Assembly (NCBI GenBank): GCA_947493695.1
Contig: CANLSF010000003.1
Location: 620,001 to 684,000, forward strand
DNA from: an uncultured Kiloniellaceae bacterium
Lineage (GTDB): Bacteria; Pseudomonadota; Alphaproteobacteria; Kiloniellales; Kiloniellaceae
Length of the DNA stretch: 64,000 bases
Direction: 5' to 3'
Shown: positions 15,621 to 26,076 of the stretch, in pieces
How positions within the stretch are numbered: position 1 is the stretch's first letter
Layout: each line of letters begins with the position of its first letter
Made by a program: the position numbers and the translations under genes
The notes under the pieces: generated by a model
Database searches by the model: none
The model's input: only the letters and a program-made list of their open reading frames with translations
Told to the model about the DNA's origin: nothing

Positions 15621-16928
15621 ATGACATTCAAATCCTTGATGCTCGGCGCGTGCTCTGTGCTCGCCATGGCTGGCGTCGCCAGCGCCGAAACCCTGACCAT
15701 CGCCACCGTGAACAACGGCGATATGATCCGCATGCAGAAGCTGACGGATGACTTCACCGCGAAAAACCCCGGTATCGAAGTCGAGTGGGTCACGCTGGAA
15801 GAAAACGTTCTGCGCCAGAAAGTCACCACCGACGTCGCCACCAAGGGCGGCCAGTATGACGTGATGACCATCGGCACCTATGAAGTTCCGATCTGGGGCC
15901 AGAAAGGCTGGCTGGTTTCACTGAACGACCTGCCCGCCTCTTACGACGTTGACGATATCCTGCCCGCGATCCGCGGCGGCCTGACCGTTGACGGCGAGCT
16001 TTATGCCGCGCCTTTCTACGGCGAGTCCTCCATGGTCATGTACCGGACGGACCTGATGGAAAAGGCCGGTCTGGAAATGCCCGAAGCGCCGAGCTGGCAG
16101 TTCGTGCGCGACGCCGCCAAGGCCATGACCGACAAGGACGCCGGTGTCTACGGCGTCTGTCTGCGCGGCAAAGCCGGGTGGGGTGAGAATGTTGCCTTCC
16201 TGACCGCCACCGCCAACTCCTTCGGTGCCAAGTGGTTCGACATGGATTGGAAACCCCAGTTCGACAGCGCCGAATGGAAAGAGGCCCTGACCTTCTACAT
16301 CGAGATGATGAATGAATCCGGTCCTCCGGGCGCCTCCTCCAACGGCTTCAACGAAAACCTCTCGCTGACCCAGACCGGCAAGTGCGGCATGTGGATCGAT
16401 GCTACGGTCGCCGCGTCCTTCGTGACCAACCCGAAAGACTCCACTGTCGCCGACAAGATGGGCTTTGCCCTGGCGCCGGACACCGGTCTTGGCAAACGCG
16501 GCAACTGGCTCTGGGCCTGGTCCCTCGCCATCCCTGCCGGAACGCAAAAGGAAGCCGCTGCCAAGAAGTTCGTCGAGTGGGCCACGTCCAAGGAATATCT
16601 GGCGCTGGTCGCCGAGAAAGAAGGCTGGGCCAACGTGCCGCCGGGAACGCGCGCCTCGCTCTACGCGAACCCCGAGTACGCCAAGGTGCCTTTCGCCAAG
16701 ATGACCCTGGACAGCATCAACTCTGCCGACCCGACCAACCCGACCGTGGATAAGGTCCCATACGTCGGTGTCCAGTTCGTTGCCATTCCCGAATTCCAGG
16801 GTATCGCGACCGCCGTCGGTCAGCAGTTCTCCGCGGCGCTTGCCGGGACGACGTCCATCGATGACGCCCTCGCAAACGCGCAGCGCCTGACCACACGGGC
16901 CATGACGAAAGCCGGTTACATCAAGTAG
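15621..16928 (+). CDS. smoE: Sorbitol/mannitol-type ABC transporter substrate-binding protein (SmoE-like)
   Basis: A 435-residue extracellular solute-binding protein of family 1. Residues 1-22 are a Sec signal peptide ending VASA; the mature protein begins ETLTIATVNNGDMIRMQ and has YDVMTIGTYEVPIWGQKGWL and YAAPFYGESSMVMYRTDLM, matching Rhodobacter-type SmoE polyol-binding proteins. GGGAGG lies 6 nt before the ATG. It heads an operon of two permeases, an ATPase, a sorbitol dehydrogenase homologue, another dehydrogenase, a phosphatase and an aldolase. A hairpin plus T tract just after the gene probably lets it be made in excess of the membrane parts. Confidence 0.92.
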   Translation: MTFKSLMLGACSVLAMAGVASAETLTIATVNNGDMIRMQKLTDDFTAKNPGIEVEWVTLEENVLRQKVTTDVATKGGQYDVMTIGTYEVPIWGQKGWLVSLNDLPASYDVDDILPAIRGGLTVDGELYAAPFYGESSMVMYRTDLMEKAGLEMPEAPSWQFVRDAAKAMTDKDAGVYGVCLRGKAGWGENVAFLTATANSFGAKWFDMDWKPQFDSAEWKEALTFYIEMMNESGPPGASSNGFNENLSLTQTGKCGMWIDATVAASFVTNPKDSTVADKMGFALAPDTGLGKRGNWLWAWSLAIPAGTQKEAAAKKFVEWATSKEYLALVAEKEGWANVPPGTRASLYANPEYAKVPFAKMTLDSINSADPTNPTVDKVPYVGVQFVAIPEFQGIATAVGQQFSAALAGTTSIDDALANAQRLTTRAMTKAGYIK

Positions 16929-16951
16929 CATCGGACTTGTTTGCGATTGCT

Positions 16952-17036
16952 CCACGGCGGGGCGGTGACGGGACTTGGATACCTTGTCAGTTTGCCGTCC
17001 CGCCGCCAAGACACGCCCCCGTCGTGGAGATTTTTT
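16952..17036 (+). terminator. Long hairpin with T tract between smoE and smoF
   Basis: CCACGGCGGGGCG at 16952 pairs with CGCCCCCGTCGTGG ending at 17027, with an inner GACGGGAC/GTCCCGCCG pairing, and six T residues follow at 17031-17036. It resembles a leaky intrinsic terminator or stabilising hairpin, a usual device for raising binding-protein levels over permease levels. The rest of the 301-bp gap, to 17229, contains a loose direct repeat (GAATCAGCCTCTCGCT and GATCAGTCGCTCGCT). Confidence 0.6.
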
Positions 17037-17229
17037 CAGAGTCTGTCTGCTCTCACCAACTGAGTGAAAGCGTGAATCAGCCTCTCGCTTAAAATTAAAA
17101 AAAGAGATCGGCGTCCGCGCCGTCGGCCTTAAGCTTGTCAGACTGTACTGACCAGAGCCTGATGCCTTTCGCGCTTTTCGTGAAAAGATAGATCAGTCGC
17201 TCGCTGAAAGAACTCAAGGGAGTCTCGTT

Positions 17230-18102
17230 GTGGCCACAGCCCATTCCCGTACCGCCGCCCGCCTCATGATCTCGCCAGCCGTTTTGCTGCTGCTGGCCTG
17301 GATGATCGTGCCGCTGTCGATGACGATCTACTTCTCGTTCCTGAGCTACAATCTGCTGTCGCCGGGCACCGAGGAATACATCGGTCTGCTCAATTACGAA
17401 TACTTCCTGACCGACCCGGCCTTTTTCGCGGCCCTGGGCAACACCCTGCTGCTGGTCGGCGGCGTGCTGGTCATCACCACCGTCGGCGGCGTTCTGCTGG
17501 CGCTGCTGCTGGACCAGCCCATGTGGGGCCAGGGCATTGTGCGCATCCTGGTGATTGCGCCCTTCTTCGTGATGCCCACGGTCTCCGCGCTGGTCTGGAA
17601 GAACATGTTTATGAACCCGGTCAGCGGCCTCTTTGCCTATGGCGCGAGCGCAATCGGGATCGAGCCCTTCGACTTTCTGGCCCACGCACCTCTTTTCTCG
17701 ATCATCGTCATCGTCGCCTGGCAGTGGCTGCCCTTCGCGACCCTTATTCTGCTGACCGCCCTGCAGTCCCTGGACTCCGAGCAGCTTGAAGCCGCCGAAA
17801 TGGACGGCGCAGGCAAGATCAGCCGCTTCTTCTACATGGTCGTGCCGCATCTCTCGCGCGCAGTGACGGTGGTGATCCTGATCCAGACCATCTTCTTGCT
17901 GTCGGTCTTCGCCGAGATCCTGGTGACCACCAACGGCGGTCCGGGAACGGCCTCCACCAACATCACCTATCTCGTCTACGCCCAATCGCTGCTGCAGTTC
18001 GATGTGGGCGGCGGCTCCGCGGGCGGCATCGTCGCCGTCATCCTCGCCAACATTGTTGCGATCTTCCTGCTTAGGATGATCGGCAAGAACCTGGAGGCTT
18101 AG
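17230..18102 (+). CDS. smoF: Polyol ABC transporter permease (SmoF-like)
   Basis: A 290-residue permease with six membrane helices, the MalF-type inner-membrane subunit. The EAA loop that docks with the ATPase reads AAEMDGAGKISRFFYMVVP. It starts with GTG at 17230, preceded by AAGGGAG at a good distance. The next permease begins 9 bp after its stop. Confidence 0.9.
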   Translation: MATAHSRTAARLMISPAVLLLLAWMIVPLSMTIYFSFLSYNLLSPGTEEYIGLLNYEYFLTDPAFFAALGNTLLLVGGVLVITTVGGVLLALLLDQPMWGQGIVRILVIAPFFVMPTVSALVWKNMFMNPVSGLFAYGASAIGIEPFDFLAHAPLFSIIVIVAWQWLPFATLILLTALQSLDSEQLEAAEMDGAGKISRFFYMVVPHLSRAVTVVILIQTIFLLSVFAEILVTTNGGPGTASTNITYLVYAQSLLQFDVGGGSAGGIVAVILANIVAIFLLRMIGKNLEA

Positions 18103-18110
18103 ATCTAGCC

Positions 18111-18940
18111 ATGGCCCGCGCTGTCACCACCCGCCGTAAAGCCGCCTTCACCCTCTGCGCCTGGGCAATCGGATTGACGATTTTCTTTCCGATCCTCTGG
18201 ACCGTCCTGACCAGCTTCAAGACCGAAGCCCAGGCCATCGCCGACCCGCCCACCCTGCTGTTCTTCCAATGGACGACCGAGAACTACAGCGAGGTTCTGG
18301 GGCGCTCCAACTACTTCCGGCACTTCGCCAACTCGGTCATCATTTCGGTCGGCTCGACCATTCTGGGTCTGATCATTGCCATTCCGGCGGCCTGGTCGAT
18401 GGCCTTCGTGCCGGCGAAGCGCACCAAAGACGTCCTGATGTGGATGCTCTCCACCAAGATGCTGCCGCCGGTCGGCGTCCTGATCCCGATCTATCTGATC
18501 TTCCGGGATACGGGCCTGCTCGACAGCCGTATCGGGCTGGTCATCGTTATGACCCTGATCAACCTGCCGATCATCGTCTGGATGCTCTTCACCTACTTCA
18601 AGGAGATCCCTGGCGAGATCCTGGAGGCCGCCCGGATGGACGGCGCGACCCTCTGGTCCGAGATCATCTACGTCCTGACGCCTATGGCGGTTCCGGGCAT
18701 CGCCTCCACCATGCTGCTTAACATCATCCTGGCGTGGAACGAGGCCTTCTGGACCCTGAACCTGACGACCACGAACGCAGCCCCCCTGACCGCCTTCATC
18801 GCCAGCTATTCCAGCCCCGAAGGCTTGTTCTACGCAAAACTTTCCGCCGCCTCCGCCATGGCGATTGCGCCGATCCTGATCATGGGTTGGTTCAGCCAGA
18901 AACAGTTGGTGCGCGGTCTGACTTTTGGAGCGGTAAAATA

Positions 18941-18941
<1 letters not shown>
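18111..18941 (+). CDS. smoG: Polyol ABC transporter permease (SmoG-like)
   Basis: A 276-residue MalG-type permease with six membrane helices and the EAA loop [20 protein letters not shown]. The C-terminus [18 protein letters not shown] is typical of the family. Its TAA stop overlaps the ATPase start as TAATG, showing translational coupling within the transporter operon. Confidence 0.92.
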
Positions 18942-19938
<997 letters not shown>

Positions 19939-19942
<4 letters not shown>

Positions 19943-20724
19943 AACGTCTGGAAGGAAGATCCGCGCTGATCACAGGCGCCGCCCGAGGCATCGGCCGCAG
20001 CTTCGCGGAAGCCTATGTCCGTGAAGGCGCTGTCGTGGCCATTGCCGACATCGATCTGGCGCGCGCCAGCGAGACCGCCGGGGAAATTGGCGACGCGGCC
20101 TATGCAGTCGAGATGGATGTCACGGATCAGGCCTCCATCGACGCCGCCATCAAGACCGTGGAAGAACGCCAGGGCGGACTCGACGTCCTGGTCAACAACG
20201 CGGCCCTCTTCGATGCCGCGCCCATCACCGGGATCACGCGCGAAAGCTACGAGCGGCTCTTTTCCATAAACGTCGGCGGCCTGCTCTTCACGATGCAGGC
20301 TGCGGCGCGCTCCATGATCGACAAGGGACGTCCGGGTGGCGGGCGCGGCAAGATCATCAATATGGCCAGTCAGGCCGGGCGGCGCGGCGAAGCCCTGGTC
20401 GGGGTCTACTGCGCCACCAAGGCTGCCGTGATCAGCCTGACCCAATCGGCGGGCCTGGACCTCATCAAACACGGCATCAACGTGAACGCCATGGCCCCCG
20501 GCGTCGTCGAAGGCGAGCACTGGGACGGCGTCGACGCCCTCTTCGCCAGACTGGAAAACCGGCCCCTCGGCGAGAAGAAAAAAGAGGTCGGAGAAGCCGT
20601 GCCTTTCGGACGCATGGGCACCGCGGAAGATCTCACCGGCATGGCCATTTTTCTGGCCAGCAACGAAAGCGATTACGTCGTCGCCCAGACCTACAACGTC
20701 GATGGCGGCAACTGGATGAGCTGA
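19939..20724 (+). CDS. smoS: Sorbitol (L-iditol) dehydrogenase, SDR type (SmoS-like)
   Basis: A 261-residue short-chain dehydrogenase, closely resembling Rhodobacter sorbitol dehydrogenase, which oxidises D-glucitol to D-fructose with NAD. The cofactor motif TGAARGIG is at 12-19, NNAA follows near 90, and the active site [19 protein letters not shown] contains Ser, Tyr and Lys. The C-terminus [13 protein letters not shown] is also characteristic. Translation begins at GTG 19939, overlapping the ATPase stop, so uptake and the first catabolic step are coupled. Confidence 0.92.
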
Positions 20725-20752
20725 GGCTCGCATTAAGTTAAGGAAGAGAAGC

Positions 20753-21529
20753 GTGTATCTAGAGAAGTTAAAGCTGGATGGGAAGATTGCGGCAGTCACC
20801 GGCGCCGGACAGGGCATCGGCGCCGCCTGCGCCCGCGCGCTCGGCGAGGCCGGTGCGACGGTGATCGTTCTCGATCTTCTGCCCGATCGGGTGGCGTCCA
20901 GCGTGGCGGAACTGCAGGGTCTGGGGATAAAGGCCTCGGGTGCGACATTGGATGTGACAAAATCAAGTCATGTCGAAGAGGTTTTAGGGGATATCCTGGC
21001 CGAACATGGCCGGATAGATGTCCTGGTCAATAACGCAGGCGTGGCCAAGAGCGACGTGCCGGCCGAGCAAACCACTGATGAACATTGGCGTTTTCACATG
21101 GACGTCAATCTCGACGGCCTCTTCTGGTGCTGCCGCGCTTTCGGCCGCGAAATGCTCAAGCAGGGCAAGGGTTCCATCGTCAACATCGGCTCCATGTCCG
21201 GCCTGATCGTCAACAAGCCACAACCCCAGTCTTTCTATAACGCTTCGAAGGCTGCGGTACACCATCTGACCAAGTCTCTGGCGGCGGAATGGGGCGGGCG
21301 CGGTGTGCGGGTCAACGCGGTGGCACCGACCTATATCGAAACGCCCCTGACAGAATTCGGCATGACTGAAGAGCCCGAGATGTATAAGACATGGCTGGAG
21401 ATGACACCGATGGGGCGGGTCGGACAGCCCGACGAGATCGCATCAATTGTGCACTTCCTCTCATCTGACGCCTCAAGTCTGATGACCGGATCAATCGTGG
21501 TGGCGGATGGCGGATACACCTGTTGGTAA
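20753..21529 (+). CDS. SDR dehydrogenase, probably a polyol 2-dehydrogenase
   Basis: A 258-residue classical SDR with TGAGQGIG at residues about 17-24, NNAG near 95 and catalytic SMSGLIVNKPQPQSFYNASK. It starts with GTG at 20753 after AAGGAAGAG. It resembles arabinitol/xylitol-type dehydrogenases in general pattern; the exact polyol is unknown. In related smo loci a long-chain mannitol dehydrogenase (MtlK) occupies this role, and none is seen here, so this enzyme may cover the second polyol. It overlaps the following phosphatase gene by 23 bp. Confidence 0.85.
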   Translation: MYLEKLKLDGKIAAVTGAGQGIGAACARALGEAGATVIVLDLLPDRVASSVAELQGLGIKASGATLDVTKSSHVEEVLGDILAEHGRIDVLVNNAGVAKSDVPAEQTTDEHWRFHMDVNLDGLFWCCRAFGREMLKQGKGSIVNIGSMSGLIVNKPQPQSFYNASKAAVHHLTKSLAAEWGGRGVRVNAVAPTYIETPLTEFGMTEEPEMYKTWLEMTPMGRVGQPDEIASIVHFLSSDASSLMTGSIVVADGGYTCW

Positions 21530-22211
21530 TTTAGAGAACACCGCTGCTCAGGCACGCGGTCGCCCTCACCTCGTCATCTTCGATTGTGACGGTGTGCTGG
21601 TCGACAGCGAGCCGCTTTCCTTCAAGGTTTTATCGCAACAGATTGAAATCAAAGGCGCTTCGATCCCCATGGACGACTGTTACCGTCTGTTCCTGGGGAA
21701 GAGCCTCGCCACGACCACCGAGATCTTAAGCCGCGACTTCAACATCGAATTCTCCGATGCCGACCTCGAAACCATGCGCCTGCAGCTCTTCGATCTCTAT
21801 CGCACAGAGCTTCGCCCCATCCCCGGGATTGCGGAAGTCCTGGAGGGGCTCGACCTGCCAGTCTGCGTTGCATCCTCAAGCCAGCTGGACCGCATCCGGC
21901 TTTCGCTTGACGTCACCGGTCTGCGCGCCATCTTCGAACCGAACATCTTCAGTGCTTCCATGGTCGTCAACGGCAAGCCGGCGCCAGACCTCTTTCTGCA
22001 CGCCGCAGGGGAGATGAACATCGCTCCCGCGCAGTGTCTCGTCATTGAGGACAGCCCGGCGGGCGTCGAGGCAGCCCAGCGCGCGGGCATGCCCGTGGTC
22101 GGCTTTACCGGAGGTGGGCACGCGCAGACCGACAGTCACCGCCTCTCCCTCGAAACTCTCGGTCCGGACGCCGTGATTGCAGAGATGTCCGAGCTCTCCT
22201 CCTTTCTTTAG
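21507..22211 (+). CDS. HAD-superfamily sugar phosphatase/phosphomutase-like protein
   Basis: A 234-residue HAD subfamily IA protein. Motif I is FDCDGVLVDSEP (nucleophile Asp and acid/base Asp), motif II is near VASSSQLDR, motif III KPAPDLF and motif IV IEDSPAGVEAA. Such proteins often dephosphorylate hexose or hexitol phosphates; Rhodobacter smo clusters carry a comparable gene (smoP). The ATG at 21507 lies inside the preceding gene; later starts near the nucleophile motif are less likely because the cap domain needs this spacing. Confidence 0.87.
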   Translation: MADTPVGNLENTAAQARGRPHLVIFDCDGVLVDSEPLSFKVLSQQIEIKGASIPMDDCYRLFLGKSLATTTEILSRDFNIEFSDADLETMRLQLFDLYRTELRPIPGIAEVLEGLDLPVCVASSSQLDRIRLSLDVTGLRAIFEPNIFSASMVVNGKPAPDLFLHAAGEMNIAPAQCLVIEDSPAGVEAAQRAGMPVVGFTGGGHAQTDSHRLSLETLGPDAVIAEMSELSSFL

Positions 22212-22270
22212 AGCGCGCGTTTTTCTCTCGTGTTAGGTTGACGCGTCATAACCTTGAAGGGGAAAACGCG

Positions 22271-23089
22271 ATGATCAAGAACGGACTGAAAAGCCTTTGG
22301 AGCCAAAATAAGCCCGCGTTAAATGGTTGGCTCTCCATCGGCAATTCCTTTTCAGCCGAGATCATGGCGGCACAGGGCTACGACAGTTTGACCATCGACC
22401 TTCAGCACGGTGCCGTCGATTACAACGGCGCGCTGCCGATGTTTCAGTCCATGCGTGCGAGCGGCGTCACGCCCCTGGCCCGGGTTCCCTGGCTGGAGCC
22501 CGGTATCATCATGAAGGTGCTCGATGCCGGGGCATACGGCGTTATCTGCCCTATGGTCAATTCGCGGGCAGAGGCTGAGCAACTGGTCTCCTACATGCGC
22601 TATCCCCCCAAGGGCACACGTAGCTTTGGCCCAACCCGGGTGAACTTTTCTGCCGGCGCCAACTATGCCGGCGAAGCCAACGACGAGATCCTCTGTCTCG
22701 CCATGATCGAAACGGCAGAGGCCATGGCAAACCTGGAGGAAATCGTCTCTACACCGGGCCTGGACGGGGTTTACATCGGTCCTGCGGACCTGACACTGGG
22801 CCTGAGCAACGGTAGCCTGCCGCCGGGCTTCGACCGGGAAGAACCGGAGATGGTCGAAGCGATCAAAAAGATCCTCGCCGCCGCGAAGAACGCGGGCATC
22901 CGGGCCGCCCTGCATTGCGGTAGTCCGGCATACGCGGCGAAGGCCATCGGCTGGGGTTTCGATCTGACCACACTGGCCAACGATGTCCGGCTGCTCGCCG
23001 CTGCCGCGTCGCAGAGCGTCAATCAGACCCGCGAACTGCTGGGCACCGGCGGCAAGGATGCCGCACCAATCGATAAGAGTGGCTACTGA
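22271..23089 (+). CDS. HpcH/HpaI-type class II aldolase
   Basis: A 272-residue TIM-barrel aldolase/citrate-lyase family protein. Visible signatures are LTIDLQHGAVDYNGALPM near residue 38, the metal-ligand Glu in CLAMIETAEAM and the Asp in GVYIGPADLTLGLS. Family members cleave 2-keto-3-deoxy acids into pyruvate and an aldehyde using a divalent metal. An upstream start at 22238 is possible, but AAGGGG lies at a good distance before the ATG at 22271. As last gene of the polyol cluster it may process a keto-deoxy intermediate, which is an inference. It converges with the LysR gene, with 7 bp overlap. Confidence 0.87.
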   Translation: MIKNGLKSLWSQNKPALNGWLSIGNSFSAEIMAAQGYDSLTIDLQHGAVDYNGALPMFQSMRASGVTPLARVPWLEPGIIMKVLDAGAYGVICPMVNSRAEAEQLVSYMRYPPKGTRSFGPTRVNFSAGANYAGEANDEILCLAMIETAEAMANLEEIVSTPGLDGVYIGPADLTLGLSNGSLPPGFDREEPEMVEAIKKILAAAKNAGIRAALHCGSPAYAAKAIGWGFDLTTLANDVRLLAAAASQSVNQTRELLGTGGKDAAPIDKSGY

Positions 23090-24000
23090 TCCAAGCTGGG
23101 GCGAATCACGGGGCTACCCTTTCCCAGCAAACGCGCCTCCTCACATTTGAAGAGTTCAGCGATCACATCGATGGCGGCGCGGACACGCGGCGTGCGCAGC
23201 AGGTCCCGATGCACAAGCAGCCATTGGTCGACCGTGAGTTCGGGAATAACCGGCGAGACACGTTGCAGACCAGATTCGAAATCCGCAGCGTAGCAGGGTA
23301 AAACACCAAGTCCGCAGCCTTGCCTTATGGCTTCCACCATCACGAGGCCATTGTTGGCTCTGGTCTCCGGGTTCCGATCACGGCGTTTATCGAGCCACTT
23401 CTGGCTTCCGAAATGCGCATGGGCTTCGTCATATCCAACCCAGCTGCAAGCGGCGAAACGCGCATCGGTCCGGCTTTGTGGTGCGCTTTCGACGTAGTGA
23501 TGCGCACCATAAATCGCGTAAGCGACGCGCCCGAGTTTTCTGGATATCAGGCTCGAATTCTCCGGCAAACATTCCCGGATCAGCAGGTCGGCCTCACGCC
23601 GGGTCAGGTTTACCTGTACATGAGAGACTGCGACTTCCCACTCGACTTCAGGCAGCGCAGCCTTCAGCCCCATCAAATGCTCCGTCAGGAACATGGCCAT
23701 CTGCTCCGGGGTCGAGACCCGGAGCGTTCCTGTGAGTTCCTCGGAAAAGGAATCCCGCCGCCGCTGGATAACGTCGGCGGAGAGAGTCATCTGCTCAGCT
23801 AAGGGAAGGAGCTCTTCCCCGGCAGGCGCCAATACAAAGCCATCCGGGCGCTTGTCGAAGAGGCGTGCGGAAAGTGCCTCTTCCAGGCTCTGAATCCGCC
23901 GACCGACCGTCGGCTGGCTCAGCTTCAACTCGCGGGCTGCCGCCGACAGAGTTCCGAGCCGCGCGACGGCGCAAAACACCCTGACGTCATCCCAATTCAT
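23083..24000 (-). CDS. LysR-family regulator paired with an EamA transporter
   Basis: A 305-residue LTTR. It begins MNWDDVRVFCAVARLGTLSA with the recognition helix SQPTVGRRIQSLEEAL, then the effector-binding domain. The frame is open to 24066, but codons upstream of 24000 run into the palindromic operator-like sequence, so the ATG at 24000 (or 24012) is used. It diverges from a DMT transporter gene; the inverted repeat 24046-24100 is the probable binding site. It looks related to the regulator at 51731, which has the same VTQPTVGRRV-type helix. Confidence 0.9.
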   Translation of the reverse strand: MNWDDVRVFCAVARLGTLSAAARELKLSQPTVGRRIQSLEEALSARLFDKRPDGFVLAPAGEELLPLAEQMTLSADVIQRRRDSFSEELTGTLRVSTPEQMAMFLTEHLMGLKAALPEVEWEVAVSHVQVNLTRREADLLIRECLPENSSLISRKLGRVAYAIYGAHHYVESAPQSRTDARFAACSWVGYDEAHAHFGSQKWLDKRRDRNPETRANNGLVMVEAIRQGCGLGVLPCYAADFESGLQRVSPVIPELTVDQWLLVHRDLLRTPRVRAAIDVIAELFKCEEARLLGKGSPVIRPSLDQ

Positions 24001-24045
24001 GACTGAACCCATTGCGTTAACGCGCCTTTTCGCTTCAGTAGGGTT

Positions 24046-24100
24046 ATTCAAAAATGAATAATACATATATAAAAGAGATTATACAGCTTCATTTTTGAAT
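24046..24100. promoter_or_regulatory. Inverted-repeat operator between lysR and eamA
   Basis: ATTCAAAAATGAA (24046-24058) and its exact complement TTCATTTTTGAAT (24088-24100) flank an AT-rich 29-bp centre. Each arm is itself partly palindromic, as in LysR T-N11-A sites. Its position between the divergent genes fits an LTTR recognition and activation region. Confidence 0.65.
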
Positions 24101-24161
24101 GCGTTATTTCTGCAGGACAGCGAGAAAATATTCCACAATCAGGCGACCTGCAGGACCCTTT

Positions 24162-25130
24162 ATGACGCCGCCCACCTCCTCTCCAGCCACAGCCAAGACA
24201 GGCGAATCACACGCACGCAATAGCTTCGGACTCTCTGACCATCCAGCGGCCGCTTTTCAGGGGATTTTGCTCGCGCTTATGGGAACGGCACTTTTCACTG
24301 TCATGTTCGCCCTGCCAAAGTTTGCGGGACCGGCCACAAGCGGAAACGACATACCCGGACTGCAGATCGCCTTCATCCGTTACTTCGGGGGCCTTATCAC
24401 AGTGCTCCCGCTCGCCATAGCGACCCGCCGCAAGGGCACATCCCTGATCTCACCACAGCCGCAATGGCACCTGTTTCGCGCAACGCTCGGTATCGCCTCT
24501 GTCATATGCGGTGTCTACGCGGCGACGCATATGCCCCTGGCGAATGCGACGGCAATCGGGCTGACCAATGGCGTCTTCGCAATCATCCTGGCATTTCTGT
24601 TTTTCGGCGAACGCATAGCAGGTCTCGCCTGGGTCGCTTCCCTTTTGTGTCTGGGTGGTGCCCTGCTGGTGGCGCGTCCGTCAGCCGATCTCATTGCGGC
24701 ATTTCAGAGCAATCCGGCGGCCTTCATTGCCTTGATCGGCGCCATGACAATGGCCGGCGAGATGGCAGTTCTGACCCACGTGTCCAGACGCGAGCCAACC
24801 GCACGTGTGTTACTTTATGTAAATGCTCTCGCATCCTGCGCGCTTGCCATACCCGCAGTCCTGCTCTGGGAGCCTCTGGACACCTCGACGTTGCTCTTTA
24901 TCTGCTGCATGGGCCCGGTCGCAATCCTGGGACAAATCTGCAACATCTGGTCGATCCGCCGGGCAATGATTTCTCTCATCACACCGTTCAAGTACAGCTC
25001 GATGATCTTCGCCACCACTATCGACGTTGTCTTTTTCGAGCATCTGCCCGATGGCATTACAGTTACGGGCTGTTTACTGGTCGCCTTCGGCGGGCTTTGG
25101 CTGGCAAAGCTCCAGCGCCGCAGAAAGTGA
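24162..25130 (+). CDS. DMT-superfamily (EamA) transporter
   Basis: A 322-residue inner-membrane protein with ten predicted helices in two EamA repeats. Repeat hallmarks include FIRYFGGLITVLPLAI, MPLANATAIGLTNGVFAIIL with LFFGERI, and in the second half SSMIFATTIDVVFFEHLPDG. The open frame begins at 24099; the ATG at 24162 is preferred because upstream codons overlap the operator region, but this is uncertain. Likely an exporter of a small metabolite, controlled by the divergent LysR. A related LysR/EamA pair lies at 52722-54737. Confidence 0.87.
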   Translation: MTPPTSSPATAKTGESHARNSFGLSDHPAAAFQGILLALMGTALFTVMFALPKFAGPATSGNDIPGLQIAFIRYFGGLITVLPLAIATRRKGTSLISPQPQWHLFRATLGIASVICGVYAATHMPLANATAIGLTNGVFAIILAFLFFGERIAGLAWVASLLCLGGALLVARPSADLIAAFQSNPAAFIALIGAMTMAGEMAVLTHVSRREPTARVLLYVNALASCALAIPAVLLWEPLDTSTLLFICCMGPVAILGQICNIWSIRRAMISLITPFKYSSMIFATTIDVVFFEHLPDGITVTGCLLVAFGGLWLAKLQRRRK

Positions 25131-25440
25131 CAGACTGCCTACCTCACACTGACTGCTGCCCCCAAGAAGCATGCCCAGCCCCTGCAGAAAAGCTTGATCC
25201 AGGGGCTCAGGCAAATCTCCGGAAAGCCGAAGCCTTGGAGGGGCGTCTTGTTAACGCCCCTCTCATCAATTTGAGCTTCCAGATTGGGTGCAATCATCTT
25301 GGACGCCGTAGCGTTCTGGAAAATCTGCTCTACCCATTTCCCTTAGATCGGATCTGGTACAAGTCAGAAGTCTCAGCCAACTATTTTCACTTGGGTCAAT
25401 CGACGAAATTTCGTTTCAAGAGAAAGGCCTCATGACGCAT
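25131..25440. other. Noncoding gap with one hairpin
   Basis: About 310 bp with no convincing gene. GAGGGGCGT at 25238 pairs exactly with ACGCCCCTC ending at 25262 (9-bp stem, 7-nt loop) but has no T tract; it may weakly terminate the transporter transcript. Base composition falls toward the AT-rich island to the right. Confidence 0.5.
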
Positions 25441-25791
25441 CTAAAACTGAGCAGCAAGCGCATCCATGCAGGCACCGGCAACGTTGCGGTTTGGATCGTC
25501 CGAACCTGGCATCGTCGCCCAACCAGCCTTCATCAGCATATCTCTGCGCTGGTAGCTGCTGGCTTCCTTAAGCTTCGCAAGCGTCTCAACGTTTTGAGGA
25601 TCGTTCTTTGATTGCTCAATGCAAATCGGCACCAGGGCTGCAACAACCTCCATCCGCGCATGGTCGGACGCCATCTTCTGAGCCGTGCCACCTGTCGCCC
25701 AGCCGCCCCATGAAAAGCCAACGATCGCAAGTGCAACTGCACCGATAGCCGCTCCATAGAGCCCAGGTTTAGTCCATTCCGGAGTATTCAT
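25441..25791 (-). CDS. Small membrane-anchored protein, unknown
   Basis: A 116-residue protein with one N-terminal membrane helix (about residues 11-32, YGAAIGAVALAIVGFSWGGW) and a periplasmic-type domain containing two Cys (PICIEQSKNDP and GACMDALAAQF). The pattern resembles small alphaproteobacterial membrane-anchored proteins of unknown role. GAGGA sits 7 nt before the ATG at 25791, so that start is chosen over the ATG at 25797, which has almost no spacing. It marks the left edge of an AT-rich orphan island. Confidence 0.65.
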   Translation of the reverse strand: MNTPEWTKPGLYGAAIGAVALAIVGFSWGGWATGGTAQKMASDHARMEVVAALVPICIEQSKNDPQNVETLAKLKEASSYQRRDMLMKAGWATMPGSDDPNRNVAGACMDALAAQF

Positions 25792-25797
25792 GCCCAT

Positions 25798-26076
25798 TTC
25801 CTCGAATTTGGAAAAAATAATTTTTCCCCATTATTTTGACTATATAATAATATAATAATATTCGCACGTAAAAATATTATATTGTTTTTATTATTATCAC
25901 AAAATAATCAAATAAAAAAAATTCTTCAATAAAAACAAACTCGTAATTAAATAAACCCTCTGCACCTCATAATTTATATTTTACTTATTCGGTTAAAAAT
26001 TCAAACGACCTCTTTCCTTAGCACAAATAGAACCGGCATCTCCTCGCGCCGGGATGCTGCCGGTCGGATCATTAGC
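25798..26076. other. Extremely AT-rich noncoding tract
   Basis: Roughly 25830-25990 is almost pure A/T with runs such as TATAATAATATAATAATATT. No gene is visible. Such tracts are typical targets of nucleoid-silencing proteins and often mark acquired DNA. The promoter of the small membrane protein at 25791 must lie here. Confidence 0.6.

Noticed and set aside
24464-25435. 323-codon frame overlapping the EamA gene in another frame
   Set aside because: The EamA frame codes ten membrane helices; this one is a Cys/Arg/His-rich shadow that runs into the noncoding gap.
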